Assembly (NCBI GenBank): GCA_022827905.1 | Contig: JAJEIQ010000033.1 | Coordinates: 1-42,408, forward strand | Source of the DNA: Pseudomonadales bacterium | Lineage (GTDB): Bacteria; Pseudomonadota; Gammaproteobacteria; Pseudomonadales; Azotimanducaceae | Length of the DNA: 42,408 bases | Direction of reading: 5' to 3' | In this document: piece after piece, positions 1-7,796 of the stretch | How the letters are laid out: each line of letters begins with the position of its first letter | How positions within the stretch are numbered: the stretch's first letter is position 1 | Notes under the pieces: generated by a model | Seen by the model: the letters and a program-made list of their open reading frames with translations, nothing else | Database searches by the model: none | What the model was told of the DNA's origin: nothing | Program-made: the position numbers and the translations under genes

Positions 1-150
1 GCGTCCTCGAACACCGCCATCCTCCTGTCCTGGTTGACCTGAACAATGCCCATCGCCGCTCCCAAACCGATGAAGTTCGGGGCAGTCTGCAACCGGACAG
101 TTCATGTGTTACAAGACCGGACAATTTATTTGTTCTCAACAAGGCTGTAC
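1..150 (-). mobile_element. Possible insertion-sequence end with the first codons of an off-window gene
   Basis: On the minus strand an ATG at 20-18 directly follows an AGGAGG-like stretch and opens a frame (M-A-V-F-E-D-A) that runs off the window. Upstream of it lie two imperfect direct repeats, 92-115 and 116-143, each starting ACCGGACA and ending ACAAG, with similar T/G-rich middles. Repeated terminal motifs ahead of a transposase gene reading inward are typical of IS21-like elements, so this could be the end of such an element lying mostly outside the window. The IS assignment is inference; only the repeats and the start context are seen. Confidence 0.25.
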
Positions 151-234
151 CTGTTCCCTGGGCCTGTTCCGCAGAACCTTGCAAGCACGTCCCGGCTGTC
201 GCACCATGCTGCGGAACAAGAGAGAGGAATTGGG

Positions 235-1833
235 GTGCCCAAAATGAAATCACTGGCTCACTTCACTGTCGCCCTGGTGCTGGTGGTCTCGCCATGGGTG
301 CATTCGGCGGAACTGACGGGGCTTGGGACCGTCACCTTTCCCACCTCCGCCAGCGGCCCCGCTCAGGATCACTTCCTGCGCGGCGTCACCATAATGCACA
401 GCTTTGGCTGGAAGGAGGCCCGCGCCGAATTCCAGGCAGCGCAGCGGCTGGACCCCGATTTCGCCATGGCTTACTGGGGCGAATCGCTCTGCTACAACCA
501 TCCGCTGATTGGCGAGTGGGACCGGGAGACGCCGAAGGCTGTGCTGATGCGATTGGGCGACACCCTTGAAGAACGTCTCGCCAAGGCGCCCACGCACCGG
601 GAGAAGGGCTTCGTGCGGGCTGTGGATGCGCTGTTCCTCGGTGACGGCGACACCTTGACGCGACGGCGCGCCTACATGGCGGTGATGCGCGATCACTACG
701 AGGCCTATCCGGAGGATCAGGAAGTTGCGGCCTTCTACGCGCTGTCGCTGCTGATGTCCGCAGGCCGTGGGGAAGATGCCATGCGCTCCAATGTGCTGGC
801 GGGTGCGGTCGCGCTGCAATTGCTCGATGCGAACCCCAATCACCCAGGTGCGGCCCACTACACCATCCATGCCTTTGATGATCCGATCCATGCGCCGCTG
901 GCCCTGCCTGCCGCGCGCGTCTTCGCCCGCATCGCCGAAAAGGTGTCCCACGCCCGGCACATGCCCTCCCACATCTTCATTCAACGGGGCATGTGGGATC
1001 AGGTCGCTGCATCCAATCAGTCCGCCTACGAGGCGGCGGTCGATGGGTATGAACCGGGCGACCGGCTGAACGACATGGTGCATGCCCTTGACTGGGGCCA
1101 GTACGGCGACCTGCAGCGCGGCGACTATGAGCGGGCGCTGCACTGGGTTGAGCTTATGGAAGGCATCGTCGAACGGGCCGGGGACAGCCACTTTGCGGCC
1201 ACGATGGCGGCCGGGGTCAAGGCCCGCTACACCATCGAGCGGGAAGCCTGGCAGCCGGAACCAATCACGGACCAGACCAAGGCGACACAATTGCTGGCCT
1301 CTGGCTTGGGCGCCGTCCACACCGGCGACTACGACCTGGCCGAACAAATCGCCAATCGGCTTGCGGAAAAAGCGGAGGAGGCCGCATCCTCGGATGACTT
1401 CCGCTTTTACTACTCGCTCACCGACAAACCCTTGAGGATCATGAGCAAGGAAGTGGCTGGGCTGCTCGAAATCGCCCGCGGAAACGCCGAGGCGGGCTTG
1501 GCGCTCTTGAGCGAGGGCGTTGACATCGCCGAATCCATGCGCCCGCCCAACGGCGCGCCGAACCCCCTAAAACCCCCTCACGAACTCTACGGGGAAGCCC
1601 TGCTCGCCACCGGCCGCCCCGAAGAGGCGCTGGCCGTGTTCGAGCGCTCCCTCCAGCGCATGCCCAACCGCCCCCTGTCCCTGCGTGGACTGGCCCGCGC
1701 CCATGCGGCGCTCGGCAATGCCGACGAGGCCCGCAAGGCCTACGCCCAGCTTGAGTCAGGCTGGCAGGGCCGGGAAGTTGCCTGGGGGCAGGAAGCGGCT
1801 GGCTACGTTGCTGGAGTGGGTGCGTCGGAGTAG
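235..1833 (+). CDS. Exported TPR-repeat protein
   Basis: About 530 residues. From the GTG at 235 the protein starts with a short charged region and a hydrophobic stretch ending V-H-S-A, a probable Sec signal peptide, so it likely acts in the periplasm or envelope. AGAGAGGAA at 221-229 is well spaced for this GTG; the ATG at 244 is the alternative, and the frame is open back to 46 without sensible coding content. The body is alpha-helical with TPR-like units: an early one around 'EARAEFQAAQRLDPDFAMAY' and clear C-terminal ones around 'PEEALAVFERSL' and 'ADEARKAYAQL'. A central segment with YTIHAFDDP and HARHMPSHIF is characteristic of a widespread family of uncharacterised bacterial TPR proteins. 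No enzymatic motif is evident and the partner is unknown. It stands alone, convergent with the small lipoprotein frame. Confidence 0.85.
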   Translation: MPKMKSLAHFTVALVLVVSPWVHSAELTGLGTVTFPTSASGPAQDHFLRGVTIMHSFGWKEARAEFQAAQRLDPDFAMAYWGESLCYNHPLIGEWDRETPKAVLMRLGDTLEERLAKAPTHREKGFVRAVDALFLGDGDTLTRRRAYMAVMRDHYEAYPEDQEVAAFYALSLLMSAGRGEDAMRSNVLAGAVALQLLDANPNHPGAAHYTIHAFDDPIHAPLALPAARVFARIAEKVSHARHMPSHIFIQRGMWDQVAASNQSAYEAAVDGYEPGDRLNDMVHALDWGQYGDLQRGDYERALHWVELMEGIVERAGDSHFAATMAAGVKARYTIEREAWQPEPITDQTKATQLLASGLGAVHTGDYDLAEQIANRLAEKAEEAASSDDFRFYYSLTDKPLRIMSKEVAGLLEIARGNAEAGLALLSEGVDIAESMRPPNGAPNPLKPPHELYGEALLATGRPEEALAVFERSLQRMPNRPLSLRGLARAHAALGNADEARKAYAQLESGWQGREVAWGQEAAGYVAGVGASE

Positions 1834-1855
1834 CGGCGTGGCCGGGTTCCAGCCC

Positions 1856-2176
1856 TCACCAGTCGCCCCGCCCCCGCGGCCGACGCCCCGCCTTGGCGCG
1901 TGTCCGCCGTTCGTGGTCACGCTGCCCCTTCATGCGATAGGTCAGGTCAATCCAGGCCTGCCAGTCGGCGCGCTGGCTTGCCGGCCAGTCCGCCATGCGC
2001 GTTTCGGTCGGGGCCAGCCGTAGCGCCTCGTCGTAGTCGCCCCGGCGAAGCGCGCGGATGAACCCGTATTTGATGCGCTCGTCGGTTTCCTGCCAGCCCC
2101 GCTGCACATGCCCCGGCCGATTCTGCATTGTCTGCGTACCGCACCCAACCAGCAGAAGAGTGTACTGTATGAACAA
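1856..2176 (-). CDS. Possible small lipoprotein of unknown function
   Basis: A 106-residue frame that opens at TTG (2176), just inside a stop codon, so no earlier start is possible. The N-terminus is a short hydrophobic run ending L-L-V-G-C, which fits a lipobox, although the usual positive charges before it are missing. The remainder is charged and contains 'RALRRGDYDEALRLAP', which resembles one TPR-like helix pair, and an Arg-rich tail. The start codon lies inside the LexA-like site of the divergent yedK. Nothing else supports it, so it could be a non-coding frame or have another start. Confidence 0.4.
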   Translation of the reverse strand: MFIQYTLLLVGCGTQTMQNRPGHVQRGWQETDERIKYGFIRALRRGDYDEALRLAPTETRMADWPASQRADWQAWIDLTYRMKGQRDHERRTRAKAGRRPRGRGDW

Positions 2177-2182
2177 ACAGTT
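2163..2182 (+). promoter_or_regulatory. LexA (SOS) box upstream of yedK
   Basis: The site reads TACTGT, eight bases, then ACAGTT, and contains the exact CTG-N10-CAG core (CTG at 2165-2167, CAG at 2178-2180) of the gammaproteobacterial LexA operator. I count 16 matches to the 20-bp consensus. It lies 78 bp before the yedK start. YedK-family SRAP proteins are known as SOS-associated, so site and gene support each other. Confidence 0.65.
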
Positions 2183-2259
2183 TCAAACCTGTGAACAAAT
2201 GCCGCAGGCACCGGCCGGTCCGGCGTGGACGACATCCTGAAATCCAGTACCCTGTGCGC

Positions 2260-2946
2260 ATGTGCGGCCGGTTCACCCAGAAGCTGACTTGGCGGGAGCT
2301 GTGTGAGCTCTACGACCTGCTCACCGCTGCGCCCCCGGACAACATGCGCCCGCGCTGGAACGGCGCGCCGACCCAGGACTTCGCCGCCTGCCGGCTGGAC
2401 CGCGACGGCCGCCGCAACGCCGCCCGCCTGCGCTGGGGCCTGATCCCCTTCTGGGCCAAGGACGCGAAAATCGGCGCCCGCCTGATCAACGCCCGCGCCG
2501 AAACGGTGGACTCAAAGCCTGCGTTCCGAAGCGCGTTCCGGTCGCGGCGCTGCCTGGTCCCCGCGGACGGGTGGTTCGAATGGGCCGGCAAGGGCGGTGA
2601 CCGATCGCCCCGGTTCCTGGCCTTGGCGGACGGCCAAATCGCTTCCTTCGCCGCGCTCTGGGAGCGGTGGAATGGCCCGGACGGCCCGCTCGAGTCGTTC
2701 ACCATCATCACCACCGAGGCGTCCCCGGCGCTGGCCCACGTCCATGCGCGCCAGCCCGCCATCGTCGACTCGGGGCGCTTCCACGACTGGCTGGCGCCGG
2801 ACGCCCCGAAGGATGCGCTGCTGGACATCGTGCGCAACCCGCATCCCGGCCCCTACCGGGTCCGGCCGGTCAGCCGATTGGTCAACAATGTCCGCAACGA
2901 CGGGCCGGATGTGCTGGACGAGGCGATGCCCGGCCAAATCGACTAA
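2260..2946 (+). CDS. yedK: SRAP-family DNA-protein crosslink protein (HMCES/YedK-like)
   Basis: 228 residues, the usual SRAP length. Family members bind covalently to abasic sites in single-stranded DNA through Cys2, which becomes N-terminal after Met removal, and thereby shield the lesion. The ATG at 2260 was chosen because it yields Met-Cys-Gly-Arg-Phe-Thr, the invariant SRAP N-terminus; the frame is open further upstream but the extension would bury the Cys. Other hallmarks are GLIPFWAKD, NARAET (Asn and Glu of the active site), GWFEW, the histidine in HARQP, and VNNVRND near the C-terminus. A LexA-like operator sits upstream, implying damage induction. Its stop overlaps that of convergent fbpB by four bases. 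Confidence 0.93.
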   Translation: MCGRFTQKLTWRELCELYDLLTAAPPDNMRPRWNGAPTQDFAACRLDRDGRRNAARLRWGLIPFWAKDAKIGARLINARAETVDSKPAFRSAFRSRRCLVPADGWFEWAGKGGDRSPRFLALADGQIASFAALWERWNGPDGPLESFTIITTEASPALAHVHARQPAIVDSGRFHDWLAPDAPKDALLDIVRNPHPGPYRVRPVSRLVNNVRNDGPDVLDEAMPGQID

Positions 2947-4610
2947 CCGCTTCGACGCCCCGCGAAGTTCCGCCAGGCGAGTACCAGTGTGGGCACGAGG
3001 CCGACGGCGAGGATCATGAGCGAGGCCGTCGAGGCCTCGGCCAAGCGTTCGTCGGAAGCGAGGCGGTAGGCGCGGGTTGCCAGGGTTTCAAAGTTGAACG
3101 GCCGCAGGATGAGCGTTGCGGGCAGTTCCTTGATCACGTCCACGAACACCAGCAGCATGGCGGTCGCCAGCGCGGGCGTGAGCAGGGGCAGGTGAACGTG
3201 CGCCAGGAGCCCGCCGGGGCTTGAGCCGAGGCTGCGCGCCGCGTTGTCGTAGTTGGGGTGAATGCGCGCCATGCCGCCCTCCAGGCTGTTGAAGGCCACG
3301 GTCAGGAAGCGCGCGAGATAGACAAACACCAATGCGGCCATGCTCCCCGTGAGCAGAAGCCCGGTGCGCACGCCAAAGGCGCTGTCCAGCCAGCCCGCCA
3401 GCTGCTTGTCCAGTGCGGTCAAGGGTCCGATGAGCCCGACCGCGAGCACCATGCCGGGAATGGCGTAGCCGAGCGTGGCCGTGCGCACACCCAGCTTCAG
3501 CAGCCGCGCGCCGCCTTCGAGGCGCAGCGCGTAGTTGAGCCAGAGCGCGCAGAGCCCGGCGAGCAGCGCCGTGATCGCCGCCACTGTGACGCTGTTGGTC
3601 ACATAGCCGATGAAGGCGGTGCCGAAGCTCGGGTCGCCACTGGCGAGGGCATGCCGCAACAGCGCGGCAGCGGGCAGCAACAGGCCGAGAAACAGTGGAA
3701 CCGCGCAAGCCAGCGTGGCGAGGGCGCCGCGCCACCCCGTCAGCCGCGCGCGGGTCGGCGGCATGTTCCTCGACACCGGGTTGGCGCGCAGCCCGCGCCG
3801 CGCCAGTTGCTCCAGCACGACCAGCACCACGACAACCAAGAACAGCCAGCCAGCGAGTTGCATGGCGGCCTGATGCTCCCCCTGGGCGTACCAGGTGCGG
3901 AAGATGCCGTTGGTGAGGGTGGGCACGCCGAAGAACTCGACCACGCCGAAGTCTGCTGCGGCCTCCATGAGCGCCAACGCCAGCCCACCGGCAATCGCCG
4001 GGCGCGCCTGGGGCAGGGCGATGGTGAAAAACGCCCGGCGCGGCTTGGCGCCCAGCGTCCTTGCCGCCTCGGTGAGCGGCCCGGCGCGGTCGGCGAAGGC
4101 GACGTAGGCGAGTAGGTAAACGTAGGGGTAGAGCGTGAAACCCAATATCAGGCCGGCGCCGGGCAGGGAACGGATCGCCGGCAGCCCCTCGCGCAGCAGG
4201 TCCAAGTCGCGCAACCAGGTCTGCAAGGGGCTGGCGTAGGCGAGGATGTCCGCGTAGGCGTAGGCCACCACGTAGGCCGGCGCTGCAAAGGGTAGAATCA
4301 GCGCCCAAACGAACATCCGGCGCCCTGGAAAGTCCTTGGTTGCGGTCAGCCAGGCGCATCCTGCGCCAAGGAGCAGGGCCAGGATGGCCACCATCAGCAG
4401 CAACGCCGCGGTGTTGAGCAGGTACTCCAGGAGCACGGTTTCGCGCAGATGTGCCCATACGGTGGACTCCGGCGCGACGAAGGTGAGCAGAATGGCAGCG
4501 ATCGGCACAGCGATGGGCAAGGCAATCGCCAAGGCGCCCAAGGTCCATGCCGAGGGCGCGCGGGGCAACCGCAGCCCGGCACGAGCCGACGTTGGCGCCT
4601 GATCGAACAT
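2943..4610 (-). CDS. fbpB: Ferric iron ABC transporter permease (FbpB type)
   Basis: About 555 residues, the length of a fused two-module iron(III)/thiamine-type permease. Two repeats of roughly six membrane helices each are visible, and each half carries the binding-protein-dependent transport loop that meets the ATPase: 'EAARTLGAKPRRAFFTIALP' in the first half and 'NAARSLGSSPGGLLAHVHLP' in the second. ATG at 4610 gives M-F-D-Q-A-P followed by the first helix; an upstream in-frame ATG at 4661 would add 17 residues and run into the divergent gene. It is transcribed away from fbpC and fbpA, whereas the usual layout is one fbpABC operon. The partner ATPase and binding protein are adjacent, so the substrate is most likely Fe3+. 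Confidence 0.9.
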   Translation of the reverse strand: MFDQAPTSARAGLRLPRAPSAWTLGALAIALPIAVPIAAILLTFVAPESTVWAHLRETVLLEYLLNTAALLLMVAILALLLGAGCAWLTATKDFPGRRMFVWALILPFAAPAYVVAYAYADILAYASPLQTWLRDLDLLREGLPAIRSLPGAGLILGFTLYPYVYLLAYVAFADRAGPLTEAARTLGAKPRRAFFTIALPQARPAIAGGLALALMEAAADFGVVEFFGVPTLTNGIFRTWYAQGEHQAAMQLAGWLFLVVVVLVVLEQLARRGLRANPVSRNMPPTRARLTGWRGALATLACAVPLFLGLLLPAAALLRHALASGDPSFGTAFIGYVTNSVTVAAITALLAGLCALWLNYALRLEGGARLLKLGVRTATLGYAIPGMVLAVGLIGPLTALDKQLAGWLDSAFGVRTGLLLTGSMAALVFVYLARFLTVAFNSLEGGMARIHPNYDNAARSLGSSPGGLLAHVHLPLLTPALATAMLLVFVDVIKELPATLILRPFNFETLATRAYRLASDERLAEASTASLMILAVGLVPTLVLAWRNFAGRRSG

Positions 4611-4668
4611 GGGTGAGGATTGTAACGAAAAGCGGGAGCGCACCGATGAGGCGGCGGCCACGCCAAGG

Positions 4669-5721
4669 GTGACGCTCAGGCTCGACCAAGTCAGCCATGG
4701 CTATGGCGGCGCCCCCGTGCTCCAAGGCGTGAACCTGTCCGTCAGCGCTGGCGAGATCGTTTGCCTGCTCGGCGCATCGGGCAGCGGCAAGAGCACCTTG
4801 CTGCGCATCGTCGCCGGGCTCGAACCGCTGCAAGCGGGGGTCATCTCCTTTGCCGGCGCCGAACTGGCCACGCCGGGGCGCGAGCCGCCGCCGGAAGCGC
4901 GTCGATTTGGCCTGGTCTTTCAAGACCATGTGCTGTTTCCGCACCTGACCGTTGCGGGCAACGTGGCGTTCGGGTTGCGTGGGCTCGACGCACGCGAACG
5001 CGATGCTCGAGTGGTCCGGCACCTGGGGCAGGTGGGGCTTGAGGGCTACGGCGACCGCTACCCGCACACCCTGTCCGGTGGTGAGCAGCAACGCGTGGCG
5101 CTGGCCCGGGCCTTGGCCCCGGAGCCGGTTGTGATGCTCCTCGACGAACCTTTTGCCAGCGTGGATGCGACCCTGCGTCGCCGCTTGGGCGAAGACACCC
5201 GTAGCGCCCTGCGCACCAGTGGCGTGCCCAGCATCATTGTGACGCACGATGCCGGGGAGGCGATGGAAGTCGCCGATCGCATCGCCGTGCTCCACCAAGG
5301 CCGGATCCTGCAGGACGATACCCCCGCGGCCGTTTGGCGCACCCCCGCGGTGCGCTTCATCCCGGAACTGCTCGGCGATTCGAACGCCATTGAGGGCGTG
5401 GGCGCGGCGGATGGCGTTGAAACCGGCTTCGGGCGGATTGGCCTGCATGGCGTGGGGGCGCGGGACGGTGAGCCTTACCTGGTGATTGTGCGGGCCGGGT
5501 CCGTGCAACTCACGCCCGGCACCGCCGGCGATCCCCGGGTCGTGGACAGCCGGTTCCTCGGCGACCGCCATCTCGTCATCCTTGAGGCAGGCGGCGAGCG
5601 CCTGCGCACACTGCACGGGAGGGATCCCGAAGTTGCGCTGGGCGCGAGGGTTAAGCTGGCCTTTGATCCGGGCGGAGTGCTCGTTTACCATAAACATGGT
5701 AATGATTCTCATTTGTCCTGA
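4669..5721 (+). CDS. fbpC: Ferric iron ABC transporter ATP-binding protein (FbpC type)
   Basis: Cytoplasmic ATPase of the iron importer. All nucleotide-binding motifs are present in order: Walker A GASGSGKST, Q-loop VFQDHVLFP, signature LSGGEQQRVALARAL, Walker B VVMLLDEP with catalytic Glu, and H-loop VTHDAGEAME. A C-terminal regulatory domain of the TOBE kind follows. The GTG at 4669 was chosen because family members begin close to 'LRLDQVSHGYGG' and because it leaves 58 bp between the divergent starts. The frame is open to an ATG at 4609, which would overlap the fbpB start. The last codons contain the Fur-like site that precedes fbpA. Confidence 0.92.
   Translation: MTLRLDQVSHGYGGAPVLQGVNLSVSAGEIVCLLGASGSGKSTLLRIVAGLEPLQAGVISFAGAELATPGREPPPEARRFGLVFQDHVLFPHLTVAGNVAFGLRGLDARERDARVVRHLGQVGLEGYGDRYPHTLSGGEQQRVALARALAPEPVVMLLDEPFASVDATLRRRLGEDTRSALRTSGVPSIIVTHDAGEAMEVADRIAVLHQGRILQDDTPAAVWRTPAVRFIPELLGDSNAIEGVGAADGVETGFGRIGLHGVGARDGEPYLVIVRAGSVQLTPGTAGDPRVVDSRFLGDRHLVILEAGGERLRTLHGRDPEVALGARVKLAFDPGGVLVYHKHGNDSHLS
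5698..5716 (+). promoter_or_regulatory. Fur box upstream of fbpA
   Basis: The inverted repeat AATGA-TTC-TCATT (5701-5713) is centred in a 19-bp stretch matching the Fur consensus at 13 positions by my count; on the minus strand it reads GAGAATCATT, the familiar Fur core. It lies within the 3' end of fbpC, about 50 bp before fbpA, placing an iron-repressed promoter for fbpA and the lipoprotein gene here. No -35/-10 pair was assigned. Confidence 0.6.
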
Positions 5722-5764
5722 AGCTCACCTATCCATTCCAACCGCTAAGGAGTAAATTCGAAGC

Positions 5765-6796
5765 ATGATCCAGAGATTTTCGCGCGCGGCCGCCAAGCTG
5801 GCTGTCCTGGCGTTCGCCGGCCTTGTGGCCTCGGCCCCGGCCCTCTCCGCTGAACAGGTCAACCTGTACTCAGCGAGGCATTACGACACGGACTTCGCGC
5901 TCTACGACACCTTTACCGAACGCACAGGCATCGAGGTCAACCTCATTGAAGGCGGCAGCGACGCATTGATCGAGCGGATTGCAAACGAAGGCGAGTACAC
6001 GCCAGCCGACATTTTGATCACCGTGGATGCCGGGCGACTATGGCGGGCCCAGGAGCGCGGGATATTCCAGCCGGTTGCCTCCGAAGTGCTCGAACAGCGC
6101 ATCCCCGCCCATCTTCGCGAACCGGAAGGCCATTGGTTTGGGCTGTCCAAACGCGCCCGGGTCATTGTCCATGCCAAGGACAGCCAGCTGGCGGGTGGCG
6201 TCGCGCGCTATGCGGACCTCGCCAACCCCGAACTGCGCGGCACGGTCTGCATGCGTTCGTCATCGAACATCTACAATTTGTCGCTCATGTCGTCGTTGAT
6301 CGATGCCCTCGGCGCAACCGCCGCGGAGCAATGGGCGCAGGGTGTTGTGGCGAACTTCGCGCGCCCGCCCCAAAGCAACGACACCGGCAATCTCACTGCG
6401 GTGGCATCGGGCGAGTGCGGGCTGACCCTGGCCAACACCTACTACCTCGGGCGCTGGCTGGCGAACCCGGATGAAGAAAATCAGCGCATGGTGGACCGGC
6501 TCACCGTGGTGTTCCCCAATCAGGACGATCGTGGCGCCCATGTCAACGTCAGCGGCGCGGGCGTCACGCTGCATGCCCCGAATCGCGACAATGCCGTGCG
6601 ATTCCTGGAGTACCTCACCAGCGACTTCGCGCAGCGGGTCTTCGCGGAAGGCAACAATGAGTATCCCGTGGTCGGTGAAGCGTCCGGCCCCATCACGGCG
6701 CTCGGCGGCTTCAAGGAAGACGGTATTAGCGCCGGGTTGCTCGGCAAGAACCAAGCCGAGGCAGTGCGCATCTATGACCGCGCTGGTTGGCGGTAA
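5765..6796 (+). CDS. fbpA: Periplasmic ferric iron-binding protein (FbpA/FutA type)
   Basis: 343 residues. A Sec signal peptide (residues 1-29, cleavage after A-L-S-A) precedes a two-lobed substrate-binding fold starting V-N-L-Y-S-A-R-H-Y. The tandem tyrosines at residues 226-227 (NTYYLGRW) match the Tyr-Tyr pair that coordinates Fe3+ in this family, with further tyrosines at 35 and 40 as candidate ligands. The ATG at 5765 has an AAGGAG about 12 bases upstream. The Fur-like site just before it indicates iron-responsive expression separate from fbpC. It delivers Fe3+ to FbpB/FbpC, and the lipoprotein gene starts two bases after its stop. Confidence 0.93.
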   Translation: MIQRFSRAAAKLAVLAFAGLVASAPALSAEQVNLYSARHYDTDFALYDTFTERTGIEVNLIEGGSDALIERIANEGEYTPADILITVDAGRLWRAQERGIFQPVASEVLEQRIPAHLREPEGHWFGLSKRARVIVHAKDSQLAGGVARYADLANPELRGTVCMRSSSNIYNLSLMSSLIDALGATAAEQWAQGVVANFARPPQSNDTGNLTAVASGECGLTLANTYYLGRWLANPDEENQRMVDRLTVVFPNQDDRGAHVNVSGAGVTLHAPNRDNAVRFLEYLTSDFAQRVFAEGNNEYPVVGEASGPITALGGFKEDGISAGLLGKNQAEAVRIYDRAGWR

Positions 6797-6798
6797 GC

Positions 6799-7620
6799 GT
6801 GAACCGGCTCCGTTGGAAGACCGTCAGCGCGCTGGGCGCCGCGACCTGGCTGGTGACCAGCGCCCTGGCTGGATGCAGCGGCGAAGAGGGTGCCTCGACC
6901 CAACCGGCCGACGGTGAGGATGCGGCCGCGCTCACCCAGCCGCTTATGGAAGGCGAGGGCGCCGCAACCGCCGGGGCTGAACTGGCCACCGACGACGTGG
7001 GCTATCTCACCCAACTCGGGTTGATCCGCGGTCATCTCGCGGTGGGCTACGCGCTCTATCAGCGCGAATTGCCACTGCTGTCCGAAACCCACATGAAGCA
7101 CCCTCAGGATGAGATATACGCATCCGTGGTCCCGGCCTTCAAGGCGCGCGGCTGCGAAGGCTTCGCGAACGACCTGACGGCGCTCACCGAGGCGGTTACG
7201 GCGCGCGCCGCCCAAGAAGAAGTAGCCGCAATCTACGAGGGACTGACGGCGAACATCGCCCGCTGCGAGCAGTCCGCCAACACGACTGACCCGGCGGTGC
7301 TCGCCAAGGTGATCGAAAACCTCCTGCGAACCGCAGGGGTCGAGTATCAGATCGGCGTCATCGACGGCGCCATCGACAATCTGCACGAGTACCAGGACGC
7401 TTGGGGGTTCACGCAGGTCGCGGACGCCTGGGCGCGTTCGGCAGCGTTTGCGGACAGCGCGAGTGCGGCAGCAGTGGCGGCGCAGTTGCAGGACATCATC
7501 GCCGGGCTCGAAGGACTCTGGCCGTCCCTGAACCCCGAAGCTGGTGTCGATGAAGAGGCGGCGCGGCTGTTTGGCGCTGCCGCCCGGATCCAGATCGCTG
7601 CGCTGCCGTTGCAACGCTGA
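6799..7620 (+). CDS. Lipoprotein of unknown function linked to the iron transporter
   Basis: 273 residues from GTG at 6799, two bases after the fbpA stop, so almost certainly cotranscribed and translationally coupled. The N-terminus is a lipoprotein signal: M-N-R-L-R-W-K, a hydrophobic run, then A-L-A-G-C with Cys26 as the lipidation site, followed by an acidic linker. The folded part is probably all-helical. A region near residue 95 contains 'ETHMKHP', with His, Met and acidic residues that could bind metal, and two further cysteines occur in K-A-R-G-C-E-G and A-R-C-E-Q. I recognise no named family. Position suggests an accessory role in periplasmic iron capture, which is inference. Confidence 0.8.
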   Translation: MNRLRWKTVSALGAATWLVTSALAGCSGEEGASTQPADGEDAAALTQPLMEGEGAATAGAELATDDVGYLTQLGLIRGHLAVGYALYQRELPLLSETHMKHPQDEIYASVVPAFKARGCEGFANDLTALTEAVTARAAQEEVAAIYEGLTANIARCEQSANTTDPAVLAKVIENLLRTAGVEYQIGVIDGAIDNLHEYQDAWGFTQVADAWARSAAFADSASAAAVAAQLQDIIAGLEGLWPSLNPEAGVDEEAARLFGAAARIQIAALPLQR

Positions 7621-7720
7621 ACACGCCGACCAGCTGCCCAGCCCAGAGCGTTTCCCGCTTATGCGGAGAACCGGAGCTTTTTGCCGGTCCGGGACCGAAT
7701 TAACTGCGGCCTGATCGTCC

Positions 7721-7760
7721 TACTACTAATTTTGACTAGATTAGTAGTAAATTAGTAGTA
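7721..7760 (+). promoter_or_regulatory. Three half-site operator-like repeats before the Fic gene
   Basis: TACTACTAAT at 7721-7730 is the perfect reverse complement of ATTAGTAGTA at 7740-7749, and ATTAGTAGTA occurs again at 7751-7760. The two direct copies are 11 bp apart, about one helical turn, so a protein would meet them on the same DNA face. The stretch is AT-rich in a GC-rich setting and lies 37 bp before the Fic start. An autoregulatory operator bound by the Fic protein's C-terminal winged helix is the natural reading (inference). Confidence 0.6.
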
Positions 7761-7796
7761 GATTAGCGTTACGTACCGGCCGCGGGTCGATCGACC

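Noticed and set aside
250-1347. 365-codon minus-strand frame inside the TPR gene
   Set aside because: Antisense shadow; the plus strand carries the signal peptide and TPR motifs.
3088-5712. Long 874-codon open frame on the minus strand across fbpB and fbpC
   Set aside because: It is a GC-driven shadow frame of both transporter genes, low in complexity and unlike any protein family.
7667-7689. Terminator hairpin after the iron lipoprotein gene (CCGG...CCGG with a T-run in the loop)
   Set aside because: The stem is only six or so pairs and the T-run lies in the loop, not after the stem.
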